Source of the DNA: Candidatus Nomurabacteria bacterium
GTDB taxonomy: Bacteria > Patescibacteriota > Saccharimonadia > Saccharimonadales > Saccharimonadaceae
Length of the DNA stretch: 64,000 bases
Assembly (NCBI GenBank): GCA_031262695.1
Contig: JAISHF010000003.1
Coordinates: 1-64,000 of the forward strand
Direction: 5' to 3'
Below are positions 7,577-15,292 of the stretch, in pieces. Positions within the stretch are counted from its first letter, which is position 1. Each line of letters starts with the position of its first letter. Under the pieces are notes generated by a model, which did not search any database, was not told the DNA's origin, and saw nothing but the letters and a program-made list of their open reading frames with translations. The translations under genes were made by a program, and so were the position numbers.

Positions 7577-10500
7577 TTAGAGGTTTGGTTTTTTGGTGTT
7601 TAACCCCAAGGCGACACGCATTTCGTCATCTAACAGCAATTGCTCGGCTGGCGATAACTTGCTGTAATATTCGCGAATTTCGTCGGCGACTTGGCCAGTG
7701 TCAAAGGAACCGACTTTGTTGCGGCGGTCAAGATGGTAGTCATTCAGCTTCTTCAACAGGTCGCTATGGGTTGCGAACGAAACAAGGTCGGCCCCCTTAG
7801 CATTGCGAGCATAGACATCAAGCAAGTCGGGCTCGAGCTCGCTAAAGAGCGGCGCATTTGGGCGTGATGGATCGCCGTCAAAGAGGTATTGGTCAGAGCC
7901 GTCTCGCTTGTCGCCCTCCTTGAAGTTCATCTTGTCAATATTAATCTTGCGGCGGATATCGGTGTTCATTTCGCTCATCAGCATACGGTTACCGTTGGCA
8001 ATATCAAACATTGCATTATTGATGAGTTCAAGCATAATTGGGCTAATCTTGCCAGCAGCATAGGCGCCGTCCTCTTGCATCAAGGCGTCGTTCAGGGCGG
8101 AGAATTGGCCGGCCTTCATACTGGCAAGTTGCTTCGCCGACATATCGCCGAGGTAAGCAAAGATAGACTCATAGTTAATATTGTCCCAGCCCTCGTTACT
8201 GCCGCCGGCTTTACCCGGCATCTTGCGACCGATAAGCAAGGTGTTCAAGTTGGCGAGAGTTTCGCCGTCAATCTCGCCTGAACAGGCAGCACTACGCAAC
8301 TGCTTGACGAGGAACCCGGCCTGCCCAGCGCTTGGCTTGACACCGGCCGCCTTCATGAGGTCGGTAATCGCCTCAAAGGTGGTGCGGTCTTGGCTTTTGG
8401 CGATGCCTGGTTGGGTAATATTGCCAAGGAGTGCCAACATACCAAGGTCGCCTTTGTCGCCCGCCCATTCCACCATAGAGACCCGACGAGTAGAATCGGC
8501 CTGCTCTTGGCGAACGATTGCCACCTGCTCCTCAGTGACCTCTGTTGCATCTACGGCAAACTTCTTGCTCGCTTTGTTGGTAAAGTAAACTGTTTCAACT
8601 TCTTCGCGACTTTGGTGCGGGTTTTTATTCATTAATTCCTGAATCTTACCCTCAAAATTGCCCCATTTGCCACGGCGGATATTCATACTTTTGGCATACA
8701 TTGCGAGGTGGGCAGCTTCATTCTTATACTTGACAAGGGTGTCCATCAAGCGCTTGTTGCCTTCGCTTGCGACATCAGCAATAATGTTGCCGTTTTCGTC
8801 ATATTCATAGAGATACCCCTTATCGGTGGCCATGGCGATTTCGTCGGTGATTAAGTTGTAGTCGCCACGCACAGCCATCACGTCAATCGCTGCCTCCATC
8901 TTATTCCAATCTTTTTCGGCAAACGATTTGCGGAGCGAGCGCTGAATATCATAGGTAAGTTTGGTGTCGCTAAATAGTGTGGCGTAGGCATCGCGAGTCT
9001 TTTTGTTCATCATATTATTCATAGACATCGCACGCGATACGGCACGGTCTTGCATCACCTTAGCCTCTATTGCGTCCATGTGTGGGTTGTCGCCCGAAAC
9101 CGGCTTGACAAATGCATTGTAGTCGTTGATTTTTGCCAACTCCTCAGGGCTGATAGTATAATCTTTAGTGCCTTTCAGGGCAAGGTGTGTTTCGTGAGCA
9201 CGATAGGCAGCATTGAGGCGTTCGTTACGGTATTGTTCATCGCCAAAGTCGTTCTCGGCTTTGCGCTGCTCGGCAGTCCAGAGTTCCATCCAAGCCTGCG
9301 TGCCGCGGCCAGAAATCTGCTGCATGCGGCGCTGACCGCTGGTAAGTGGTGGGTTCTTTTCGCCAGACCAGCCACTCGCCTCGTTGAGGGTGCTAGAACG
9401 GTTGAGATTAGCAATACCAGCATGCAGTTCGTCCACGCCAACTTGTTTGGCATCATAGCCGATACCGTGTTTGAGTTGCAGGTTGCCGTTTTTGGCTTTG
9501 CCGTGGGCGGCGACATAATTATCTACATAGGAACCGACAAGGAAGGTGGCACTTTTGTTCTGGATGGCGAGATTTTCGCCGCGGAGGGCTTTTTGCTTTT
9601 CTAGGAAGGCGGCAAGCTTGGCACTTGGAGCATAAGAGCCGCGCATACCAGCATTGACTTGGCGGGCACGGGCGACGGCTTGCTGTTCGGCGCTATAACC
9701 TTTGAGGGCGTTTTGGGCGGGTGCAAACGGCTTGCGGGCGAGTTCGTTGACTTTGCCGAGCACGGTTCCAGACATACGCAACAAGGCTGGAGTCATCACT
9801 AGCGGCACCACTTGCACCGCCATACCGAGCACTACTTGGAGCATACCGTCGGCGGTGGCGATAATCGCCCAGCCAGCGAGGCGGGCAGCACCATAAAGCA
9901 GTGAGAACATTGGGAAAATAATCAGCATTTGGAGGAAGAATTTCTTCCACATATTAAATAAGTTTTCGGTGCCAGAGAGGAGCATAGAGGCGAAGGCGAC
10001 TGGCGAAAGCATCACGAGGAGGAAGATTAGGGCTTGGCGGGCGGCCATCGTGAAGAGGGCGGCAACCACAGCGACGACGGCACCGAGGATTACAGGGAGA
10101 AGCATATAGAAAAGACCAGAAAAACCACCCGCAACAGCGAGGGCGGCGATAGCACCGCCACCGACGACGGTGGCGCCTGTGGCGGCGGCAACGAGGGCTT
10201 CCCATGTTGGGATGTCGGCGAGGTTCATTGCGCCGTTCGCGGCGGCACCTTCGGCGATAGAATCAAAGAGGCCGACAAAACTGACACCTAAGATGTCCGA
10301 AATGTTGACGGCACCGACCGAGATATAAAATGAGAGGTTAATTAAGATGGCGACGACCAAGAGTTTAGGGGCGATGCGGCGGAGGGCGTAGGCGGAAATG
10401 TTCCACTGGGTGAAGTGAGAGAAAATAATCACGAGGAAAAAGATGATAAAGAGAATGTTGGCGATATTACGAATATAGCCCCAGATGTGATAGAGGGGCG

Positions 10501-10855
10501 ATTCAAAAACATCAGATTGCATATTAACGACGAGGAGGTCTTGGAGTAGGGCGAGGGCGGTGTCGGTGGCGGTGGCAATGACCCCTGTAATTGGGCAGAT
10601 TGCCCAAGCCATTTTGCCCATTTGGTCGGTGCAGTTATTGACGGGTTTGGCCTCGTCGGCCTTTTCGGCGGCTTCGTCGGTGGGCTTGGTGTCGTCTTTG
10701 GTTTCGTCGGGTTTTGGGGTTTCGGCAGGGGTTTCAACAGGGGTGGTTGGGGTGGTCGGCAGGGTCGGCGCGGCCGCAACATTTGCAGACAGCAAAAAGC
10801 CCCCCGTCAGAACCGAGGCAATAAAAATAAGTAACGAAAGTATTCGTTTTTTCAT
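7577..10855 (-). CDS. VirB6/TrbL-like type IV secretion membrane protein
   Basis: Large (1092 aa) protein. It has an N-terminal signal peptide (MKKRILSLLIFIASVLTGGF), then a Pro/Thr/Glu-rich linker of about 50 residues with CTDQMGKMAWAICPITG after it. Several transmembrane helices cover roughly residues 130-380, and a long hydrophilic C-terminal region of about 700 residues follows. The membrane block with Ala/Gly/Val-rich helices and a large soluble tail is the layout of VirB6/TrbL channel proteins. I start at the MKK methionine (10855), since the longer in-frame GTG start at 10894 would bury the signal peptide. TATAAT at 10899-10904 gives a leader of about 40 nt. It is divergent from the pilin array, which supports a shared secretion or conjugation-like machine. 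No VirB4 or VirD4 ATPase is in the window. Confidence 0.75.
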   Translation of the reverse strand: MKKRILSLLIFIASVLTGGFLLSANVAAAPTLPTTPTTPVETPAETPKPDETKDDTKPTDEAAEKADEAKPVNNCTDQMGKMAWAICPITGVIATATDTALALLQDLLVVNMQSDVFESPLYHIWGYIRNIANILFIIFFLVIIFSHFTQWNISAYALRRIAPKLLVVAILINLSFYISVGAVNISDILGVSFVGLFDSIAEGAAANGAMNLADIPTWEALVAAATGATVVGGGAIAALAVAGGFSGLFYMLLPVILGAVVAVVAALFTMAARQALIFLLVMLSPVAFASMLLSGTENLFNMWKKFFLQMLIIFPMFSLLYGAARLAGWAIIATADGMLQVVLGMAVQVVPLVMTPALLRMSGTVLGKVNELARKPFAPAQNALKGYSAEQQAVARARQVNAGMRGSYAPSAKLAAFLEKQKALRGENLAIQNKSATFLVGSYVDNYVAAHGKAKNGNLQLKHGIGYDAKQVGVDELHAGIANLNRSSTLNEASGWSGEKNPPLTSGQRRMQQISGRGTQAWMELWTAEQRKAENDFGDEQYRNERLNAAYRAHETHLALKGTKDYTISPEELAKINDYNAFVKPVSGDNPHMDAIEAKVMQDRAVSRAMSMNNMMNKKTRDAYATLFSDTKLTYDIQRSLRKSFAEKDWNKMEAAIDVMAVRGDYNLITDEIAMATDKGYLYEYDENGNIIADVASEGNKRLMDTLVKYKNEAAHLAMYAKSMNIRRGKWGNFEGKIQELMNKNPHQSREEVETVYFTNKASKKFAVDATEVTEEQVAIVRQEQADSTRRVSMVEWAGDKGDLGMLALLGNITQPGIAKSQDRTTFEAITDLMKAAGVKPSAGQAGFLVKQLRSAACSGEIDGETLANLNTLLIGRKMPGKAGGSNEGWDNINYESIFAYLGDMSAKQLASMKAGQFSALNDALMQEDGAYAAGKISPIMLELINNAMFDIANGNRMLMSEMNTDIRRKINIDKMNFKEGDKRDGSDQYLFDGDPSRPNAPLFSELEPDLLDVYARNAKGADLVSFATHSDLLKKLNDYHLDRRNKVGSFDTGQVADEIREYYSKLSPAEQLLLDDEMRVALGLNTKKPNL

Positions 10856-11002
10856 CGGTTGATGCCGACCCCTGCTATTGACAGCGGCCGACACTTACAT
10901 TATAGCACACTTTACTCAAAAAAGCAATAGCATTGCGAGATTTGGTGGTTAAGCACAAGCGTGGTGGAGGTTTAGGGCTAGATTTGAGCGGGGTGGTAGC
11001 AC

Positions 11003-11029
11003 TTGACTTTGGGTGAGATGTGATATAAT
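11003..11029 (+). promoter_or_regulatory. Promoter of the pilin-like gene cluster
   Basis: TTGACT (11003-11008), a short 15-bp spacer and TATAAT (11024-11029) preceded by TGTGA. The -10 ends 6 nt before the first ATG (11036), so the mRNA is probably leaderless. It faces away from the VirB6-like gene promoter. Confidence 0.65.
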
Positions 11030-11035
11030 GACGGT

Positions 11036-11515
11036 ATGAAGAAGATTTTACGGCTGATTGCGGCGGTGGTGGCAGTACTAGGGGTGAGCATGCTAATCGC
11101 GACACCAGCGATGGCGGCGCCAGCAGTGACGACTAAGGCAGAGTGTATCGCAGCGGGCGGGACTTGGGTGCCCGGTAATGGCTGCAAAGGGCTTCCTAGT
11201 GGTTCGGGTGGCAGTGGTGGCAGTAGCACGGATAGCGACCCGTGCAATGGGGCAATTTTGCAGGTAGCGTGCGGTAAAGACGGTGAGGGGATTTTTGCGA
11301 TCTTGAACTTGGTGCTGAACATTTTGACGGTCGGCGTTGGAGTGGCGGCGACGGGCGGGATGATTTTTGCGGCACTACGCTATACACAGGCGAAGAGCGA
11401 TGTGGCAGCGGCAGCAGGGGCAAAGAAGATGATTATAGATATTATTATTGGGCTGGTGATTTGGGCAATCTTCTGGGCGCTATTGCAGTGGCTGCTGCCG
11501 GGAGGGGTGCTGTAA
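11036..11515 (+). CDS. VirB2/TrbC-like pilin subunit 1, 159 aa
   Basis: Secreted small membrane protein. Residues 1-27 are a signal peptide ending in PAMAA. A Gly/Ser-rich linker with four Cys (CIAAGGTW, GCKGLP, DPCNGA, VACGKD) precedes the paired helices ILNLVLNILTVGVGV and MIIDIIIGLVIWAIFWALL, with a polar loop KSDVAAAAGAKK between them. Two helices around an Ala/Lys loop is the VirB2-type pilin plan. First of four adjacent pilin-like genes; its stop overlaps the next start (TAATG). The extra cysteines could form disulfides outside the cell. Confidence 0.75.
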   Translation: MKKILRLIAAVVAVLGVSMLIATPAMAAPAVTTKAECIAAGGTWVPGNGCKGLPSGSGGSGGSSTDSDPCNGAILQVACGKDGEGIFAILNLVLNILTVGVGVAATGGMIFAALRYTQAKSDVAAAAGAKKMIIDIIIGLVIWAIFWALLQWLLPGGVL

Positions 11516-12306
11516 TGCGGGCGCTGCGGTGTAAGATTGCAAAGTTCGCGTTGGCTTTGGGACTAGTGTTGTTTGGTGCGACTTTTGCTAACGCTACACT
11601 GGCAAGCCAGCCGACTTATGCAGCATGTGCCGAAATGACCACCTTTTTGGGGCTAAAACCTTGGTGGTATGGGTTGCGCGATGAAAGCAGCGATAATTGT
11701 GGCCTCGTAAATGTGGCGACTAAAGTTGATGCAAGCGGCAACGTAACGACGGGGGCGGGCGGGAAGATGTCAATGGTTGATTTTGTCTGGAAAGTGGTCT
11801 TCAATGTGTTAGAAATCATCCTTGGACTGGTGGCTTATTCGGCGGTGTTGTTTGTGGTGCTTGGCGGGTTCAACATATTGTTCAGTAGTGGCGACCCTGG
11901 GAAAATCAGTAAGGGCAAGCTGATGGTGGCGCATGCTATAATCGGCGTAGTGGTGGCGCTGGTGGCGGGCGGATTTGTGCGGTTTATTAACGACTCGCTG
12001 ATTAGCACTGGCTCGGGTAAATATACGATAGACCCTGCGACTGGCGCCATAACTGGCTCGGGTGGTACGGCGGGCACTACTGATGATGCTTGGCTGGGCG
12101 CAATGGGCGGGTTCTTGAAACTGGCTGGTGTGGGTGCAATACTGATGGTGGCTTGGGGCGGAGTGAAGCTATCTATGTCATCAGGCGACCCTGCGGCGGC
12201 AGCAAAGGCGAAGAGTACGATTATTTTTGCGTTGATTGGGGCGGTAATTATGATTACGGCTGGGCTTATTGTGGACGCGGTAGTTGGTGTGGTGGGCGGC
12301 ACATAA
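11515..12306 (+). CDS. Double pilin-like protein, 263 aa
   Basis: A signal peptide-like N-terminus is followed by two copies of the pilin module in one chain. The first has VVLGGFNILFSSGDPGKIS and VAHAIIGVVVALVAGGF. The second has VAWGGVKLSMSSGDPAAAA and TIIFALIGAVIMITAGLIV. Each module is a helix, an SSGDP-Lys/Ala loop and a second helix, matching the single-module neighbours. The start at 11515 overlaps the previous stop (TAATG); a longer in-frame start at 11461 lies inside the previous gene and is rejected. A fused pilin could act as an adaptor or cap rather than a filament subunit (inference). Confidence 0.72.
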   Translation: MRALRCKIAKFALALGLVLFGATFANATLASQPTYAACAEMTTFLGLKPWWYGLRDESSDNCGLVNVATKVDASGNVTTGAGGKMSMVDFVWKVVFNVLEIILGLVAYSAVLFVVLGGFNILFSSGDPGKISKGKLMVAHAIIGVVVALVAGGFVRFINDSLISTGSGKYTIDPATGAITGSGGTAGTTDDAWLGAMGGFLKLAGVGAILMVAWGGVKLSMSSGDPAAAAKAKSTIIFALIGAVIMITAGLIVDAVVGVVGGT

Positions 12307-12315
12307 AGGAGGAGT

Positions 12316-12741
12316 ATGACGAAACAAATGCAAACAAAAGTTTTTGGCAGGTTGCGATTGGTGGCGACTGGGTTGTTGGCGGGGTTGGTGCTTTTAGGCA
12401 TGGCGGCAGCAAGTAGTGTTTTGACGGCACGGGATGCGGGAGCGGCAAGCAACGCTTGCGACTATTGTCAGGGCGAGAACTGCGAGATGCTAGGTTGCGG
12501 CGGCAAGTCTGGTGAGGCGGCAGTCGATGAAACGGGGCAAAATGTGCTGGACGGGATTGTTTGGTTTGGTGGGATAATCGCGGTGATTTTTATTGTAGTT
12601 GGTGGGATTCAGGTGGTGACGAGTGGGGGCGACCCCGCTAAGGCGAAAAGGGGACGCCACACAATGCTGTTTGCGGTGATTGGACTGATTATTGCGTTAC
12701 TTTCTACGGTTGTGGTTCAGGCGGTCGGCAACTTGTTTTAG
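12316..12741 (+). CDS. VirB2/TrbC-like pilin subunit 3, 141 aa
   Basis: Signal peptide (residues about 10-42, ending near DAGAAS), then a short Cys-rich stretch (CDYCQGENCEMLGC) and one pilin module: IIAVIFIVVGGIQVVTSGGD, loop PAKAKRGRH, MLFAVIGLIIALLSTVVVQ. The start ATG is backed by AAGGAGG 5 nt upstream. It follows the double pilin by 9 nt. The CxxC motif before the mature module suggests a disulfide or metal site in the exported domain. Confidence 0.75.
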   Translation: MTKQMQTKVFGRLRLVATGLLAGLVLLGMAAASSVLTARDAGAASNACDYCQGENCEMLGCGGKSGEAAVDETGQNVLDGIVWFGGIIAVIFIVVGGIQVVTSGGDPAKAKRGRHTMLFAVIGLIIALLSTVVVQAVGNLF

Positions 12742-12761
12742 GGCAAAATAGCAAAAGCCTC

Positions 12762-12789
12762 TTGACAATAAATTGGTGATTGTTATAAT
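12762..12789 (+). promoter_or_regulatory. Strong promoter of the 108-aa pilin
   Basis: TTGACA (12762-12767), 16-bp spacer, TATAAT (12784-12789). Together with an AAGGAG ribosome site and a strong terminator after the gene, this makes the 108-aa pilin an independent unit that is probably highly expressed. Confidence 0.85.
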
Positions 12790-12818
12790 AATAATATATT
12801 AGTATATAAGGAGAAAAA

Positions 12819-13145
12819 ATGATTGAAAAATTCATGGCAGCAGTTAGCTGGACAACACCGACTACAGGGGCAAATTCAAACTTAAACGACCCAGGCCAGT
12901 TGGCAACGATGGTGGTAGATGTTTTGACTTGGGCGATTGGCGTTTTGGCTATCGTGTTCATTGTCGTTGGCGGTATCAAATACGCTACCAGCGGTGGCGA
13001 AGAGAAAAAGGTCGCTAGCGCCAAGAACACGATTCTTTATGCGGTTATTGGTTTAGTGCTTGGCTTGCTTGCAAATACCATCATCAAATTGGTCTTGAGC
13101 GCGCTTGGTATCACTGGCACGGCATCGTTTGGCGCAATCCTTTAA
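12819..13145 (+). CDS. Probable major pilin, 108 aa (VirB2-like)
   Basis: Single pilin module with no classical signal peptide: VLTWAIGVLAIVFIVVGG, loop IKYATSGGEEKKVASAKN, then ILYAVIGLVLGLLANTIIK. It resembles the Mbov_0395-type pilin-like conjugal transfer proteins. Unlike its neighbours it has its own consensus promoter, an AAGGAG Shine-Dalgarno and a perfect terminator. By eye its codon choice is also less G-skewed than its neighbours, so I infer it is the abundant subunit and the others are minor components. Confidence 0.8.
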   Translation: MIEKFMAAVSWTTPTTGANSNLNDPGQLATMVVDVLTWAIGVLAIVFIVVGGIKYATSGGEEKKVASAKNTILYAVIGLVLGLLANTIIKLVLSALGITGTASFGAIL

Positions 13146-13159
13146 GGATTTCGTTTACC

Positions 13160-13185
13160 AAAGCCCCGCTTTTGCGGGGCTTTTT
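13160..13185 (+). terminator. Intrinsic terminator after the 108-aa pilin
   Basis: AAAGCCCCGC (13160-13169) and GCGGGGCTTT (13174-13183) form a 10-bp stem with a TTTT loop, followed by more T. Confidence 0.92.
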
Positions 13186-13278
13186 GCTGGTTTTTTATGA
13201 TGTGGTGATAAAAAATACTACTATCGGCGACAGATAAGAGGTGGCGGTGCTTGTAGAGTTTTTACGGTATGGTTGCAA

Positions 13279-13309
13279 AAAATCACCCTAGGCTGGCTGG
13301 GGTGATTTT
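13279..13309 (-). terminator. Intrinsic terminator after hsp20
   Basis: AAAATCACCC (13279-13288) pairs with GGGTGATTTT (13300-13309). Read on the minus strand it ends in a T-run just past the hsp20 stop codon. Confidence 0.82.
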
Positions 13310-13323
13310 AGTGCTGGTGCGGG

Positions 13324-13815
13324 CTATTTGCCGCTTTTGTCGCGGACAGGGATGTTGATGATGGTTGCTTTTTGCTTCTCAAAGCAAATGGTTAGTACGC
13401 CATTATCCACGCTGGCTTCCACGCTGTCTTCTTTGATCTTGGCTGCCTCTGGCAACTTGATTGAACGAGCGACCTCACCCCAATAACACTCTTGGGCGTA
13501 GTAGTTGACCGCTTGGGCTTCTTCGCTGCTTGAAAGCATGCCCGACACTGTTAGTACTAAATCTTCTGACAAGCTAACATCTAAGTTTTGCTTGTCGATA
13601 CCTGCGACACGGGTTTTGATGACTAGCTTGTCGACAGTTTCATAAACATCGACGGCTAGCTGCCCAGGGACGTTTTCGTCGCCCTCGACATCTTCCCACC
13701 CGTCTGTTTGGATCTCTTCTTCGACGATATCCTCGGCAATTACATCTTCACTACCTGAAAATGCCTTTTCCAAAGCATCTGCGTCTAAGAGATCGCTATC
13801 CTCATTGCGAGCCAT
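13324..13815 (-). CDS. hsp20: Small heat shock protein, Hsp20/alpha-crystallin
   Basis: ATP-independent holdase that binds unfolding proteins. Residues 1-50 are unusually acidic (long Asp/Glu runs). The alpha-crystallin domain covers about 53-160, with VDVYETVDKLVIKTRVAGI, SEDLVLTVSG and ASVDNGVLTICFEK (the usual A-x-x-x-NGVL block). Length is 163 aa. The ATG has GGAGG upstream, and the promoter is TTGACA (13866-13871), 17 bp, TATTAT (13843-13848) on the minus strand. No CIRCE or other heat-shock operator is recognised. Single-gene unit between the pilins and the structured region at 13.9-14.2 kb. Confidence 0.92.
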   Translation of the reverse strand: MARNEDSDLLDADALEKAFSGSEDVIAEDIVEEEIQTDGWEDVEGDENVPGQLAVDVYETVDKLVIKTRVAGIDKQNLDVSLSEDLVLTVSGMLSSSEEAQAVNYYAQECYWGEVARSIKLPEAAKIKEDSVEASVDNGVLTICFEKQKATIINIPVRDKSGK

Positions 13816-13842
13816 TTTTCCTCCACTTATCTTATACTATAT

Positions 13843-13871
13843 ATAATACAGGGCTTTTGCCTCAGTGTCAA
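13843..13871 (-). promoter_or_regulatory. hsp20 promoter
   Basis: Minus-strand TTGACA (13866-13871), 17-bp spacer, TATTAT (13843-13848). The leader is about 25 nt and contains the Shine-Dalgarno. Confidence 0.75.
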
Positions 13872-13945
13872 GGGTTATTTTCTAGTGATTTTTTTATAAA
13901 GTTTTTTACCCCTAGGCGCATAGGGGTGAAAACTAAACATAACCG

Positions 13946-14214
13946 TTGACACTTATGCTTAGTTTAATTTGGCAATATGGTATTGTGTGATTGTGGGTTG
14001 CGGTGGTTCGTGAGCAGGTGATGGGCTCAGGAACAGTATGCGCGGGATACCCCAGAGACCAGAAAGGAGGGCTTATGAAGATTTTGAACGCAAAGTTTTT
14101 GTGCTTTAAGGTTGTAGTAACTGCTCATTTTTGGCGGAAGCGCCGAAAAAACTCTAACCGCAAGTAGCGGTTAGAGCAAGCCACAAGAGGTTGTCGCCCG
14201 TGAGGGCACCCTCT
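13946..14214 (+). ncRNA. Structured intergenic region, possible ncRNA or leader
   Basis: A 424-bp gap between hsp20 and comF. It begins with a TTGACA (13946) and an extended -10-like TGGTATTGT (13978-13986), though the spacing between these two is not standard. Downstream are TGAGC/GCTCA and GGG/CCC hairpins. Three closely packed stems follow: GGCG/CGCC flanked by T5/A5 (about 14127-14149), a perfect 10-bp stem CTCTAACCGC/GCGGTTAGAG (14152-14176), and AGAGG-GCCC/GGGC-CCTCT (14186-14214). A 30-codon ORF with a strong ribosome site lies within. I found no match to SRP, tmRNA, RNase P RNA or a known riboswitch. Confidence 0.4.
14075..14167 (+). CDS. Possible 30-aa basic microprotein or leader peptide
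   Basis: ATG preceded by AAAGGAGGG at ideal distance. The product is MKILNAKFLCFKVVVTAHFW followed by a Lys/Arg-rich tail (RKRRKNSNRK). Its last codons and stop lie in the 5' arm and loop of the perfect 10-bp hairpin 14152-14176, so ribosome progress would affect folding, as in attenuator leader peptides. A standalone amphipathic microprotein is equally possible. No homologue recognised. Confidence 0.45.
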   Translation: MKILNAKFLCFKVVVTAHFWRKRRKNSNRK

Positions 14215-14238
14215 AGCATTATTATAGCAGAAAGGAAG

Positions 14239-15012
14239 GTGTTGTCAATATTAGACTTAATTTTGCCGCCGTATTGCGAGCGATGCGGGCGAGTCGGGGT
14301 GGCACTTTGCCGCGGTTGCTGGGTGGCAACGCTGGGCGAGTTGGAGAATTGCTGCGTAGCATGCGGGAACTGTTGCAAGGGCTGGGTATGCCCTGAGTGT
14401 GGGGCGGGACAGAGGCGCGAGGTGGGTAAGGGCTGCGAAGCCGAGGGGCTGGCCGGACGAACCTTTGCGTTTGGTTTTTTTGATCAGGTGGCTGGGCAGT
14501 TAGCGGGGCGGCTCAAGATACGGAGCGCACGGCATTTGGCGCGTCCTCTTGCGGCATTATTGGTTGGCGGCATGGCAAAGTCGGGTGTATTGGACGATTT
14601 ACAAGGTAAGCGCGTGGCGATTGTGCCAGTGCCGACGGCAAAATCACGCAAACGAGAGCGAGGAATAGATCACACGAGATTAGTGGCGAAAGAATTGGCG
14701 AGAATAATGGGGTGGGGACTATGCGAGGTCTTGGAGCGAAAAAATGAGGGCATGCAAAGAGGCAGAACGAAAGCCGAGCGGCTAAAACAGGCAAAAGGGT
14801 TGTTTGCGTTAAAAAGTGGCAAAAAATGGGCTTTTGATACTGTAAAATCGGAGCATGATACTGTAAATGCCGCTGGTGATACCGTATTTGATACTGTAAT
14901 ATTATACGACGATATCACGACCACAGGGGCAACGCTGGCGGAGTGCGTAAAGGCCCTTGAAAAAAGCGGGGTAAAAGATGTGCGGTGCGTGGTGCTAGCA
15001 AAAACAAGGTAG
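14239..15012 (+). CDS. comF: ComF-family phosphoribosyltransferase-like protein
   Basis: ComFC-type protein linked to DNA uptake. The N-terminus has a zinc ribbon (YCERCGRV, LCRGC, CCVACGNCC, CPECGAG). The phosphoribosyltransferase domain follows, with PVPTAKSRKRERGIDHTRLVAKELA and the PRPP loop ILYDDITTTGATL near the C-terminus. Just before that loop is an unusual insert with four DTV repeats (14836-14900). The start is uncertain: GTG at 14239 or TTG at 14242 directly follow AAAGGAAGG, while a TTG at 14191 would extend the protein by 16 poorly conserved residues. No other competence gene is nearby. Confidence 0.85.
   Translation: MLSILDLILPPYCERCGRVGVALCRGCWVATLGELENCCVACGNCCKGWVCPECGAGQRREVGKGCEAEGLAGRTFAFGFFDQVAGQLAGRLKIRSARHLARPLAALLVGGMAKSGVLDDLQGKRVAIVPVPTAKSRKRERGIDHTRLVAKELARIMGWGLCEVLERKNEGMQRGRTKAERLKQAKGLFALKSGKKWAFDTVKSEHDTVNAAGDTVFDTVILYDDITTTGATLAECVKALEKSGVKDVRCVVLAKTR
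14836..14900 (+). repeat. GATACTGTAA-type repeats inside comF
   Basis: Copies begin at 14836, 14857, 14878 and 14890 (spacing 21, 21 and 12 nt), one with a C for T change. They encode DTV four times in the segment just before the PRPP-binding loop. Confidence 0.7.
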
Positions 15013-15088
15013 AGTAATGCCTAATAAAAATGCCCCCGTAAATGTCCTTGTAAAGTCCGTGTAAATTAGGTTATAGAAACAAAAAAGA

Positions 15089-15110
15089 CCCGCTGGGCGG
15101 GCAAGTTTTG
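15089..15110. terminator. Hairpin between comF and tRNA-Ser
   Basis: CCCGC (15089-15093) and GCGGG pair around a 3-nt loop, followed on the + strand by CAAGTTTT. A short stem, so a modest terminator for comF; on the minus strand it lies directly behind the tRNA 3' end. Confidence 0.5.
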
Positions 15111-15201
15111 GCGGAGGGAGAGGGATTCGAACCCTCGCTGCAAGTTTCCCCACACTAACGATTTAGCAAACCGTCCCCTTCAGCCACTTGGGTATCCCTC
15201 C
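15109..15201 (-). tRNA. tRNA-Ser (GCT)
   Basis: The 7-bp acceptor GGAGGGA/TCCCTCC, discriminator G and encoded CCA are all visible. The anticodon loop TTTGCTAAA gives GCT, reading AGC/AGU serine codons. The long variable arm between the anticodon and T arms is the class II feature expected for serine. Upstream on the minus strand, TTGCTT (15233-15238), 16 bp and TATATT (15211-15216) form the promoter. Confidence 0.96.
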
Positions 15202-15292
15202 GACTCTTTTAATATATCATATCTACGGCAAAAAGCAAGGAAAACGGCGCCGCAATAACGGTGCCGTCTTCTACCGAATCTTTTGTTTTGCC

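Noticed and set aside
11835-12452. Minus-strand open frame of 205 codons across the pilin genes
   Set aside because: Antisense shadow of Gly/Ala/Val-rich helices; crosses the junction of two + strand genes.
13990-14075. SRP RNA or tmRNA candidate
   Set aside because: The GGAAGGAAGCAG-type SRP loop is absent, and there is no tRNA-like end or tag-type reading frame; only unrelated hairpins are present.
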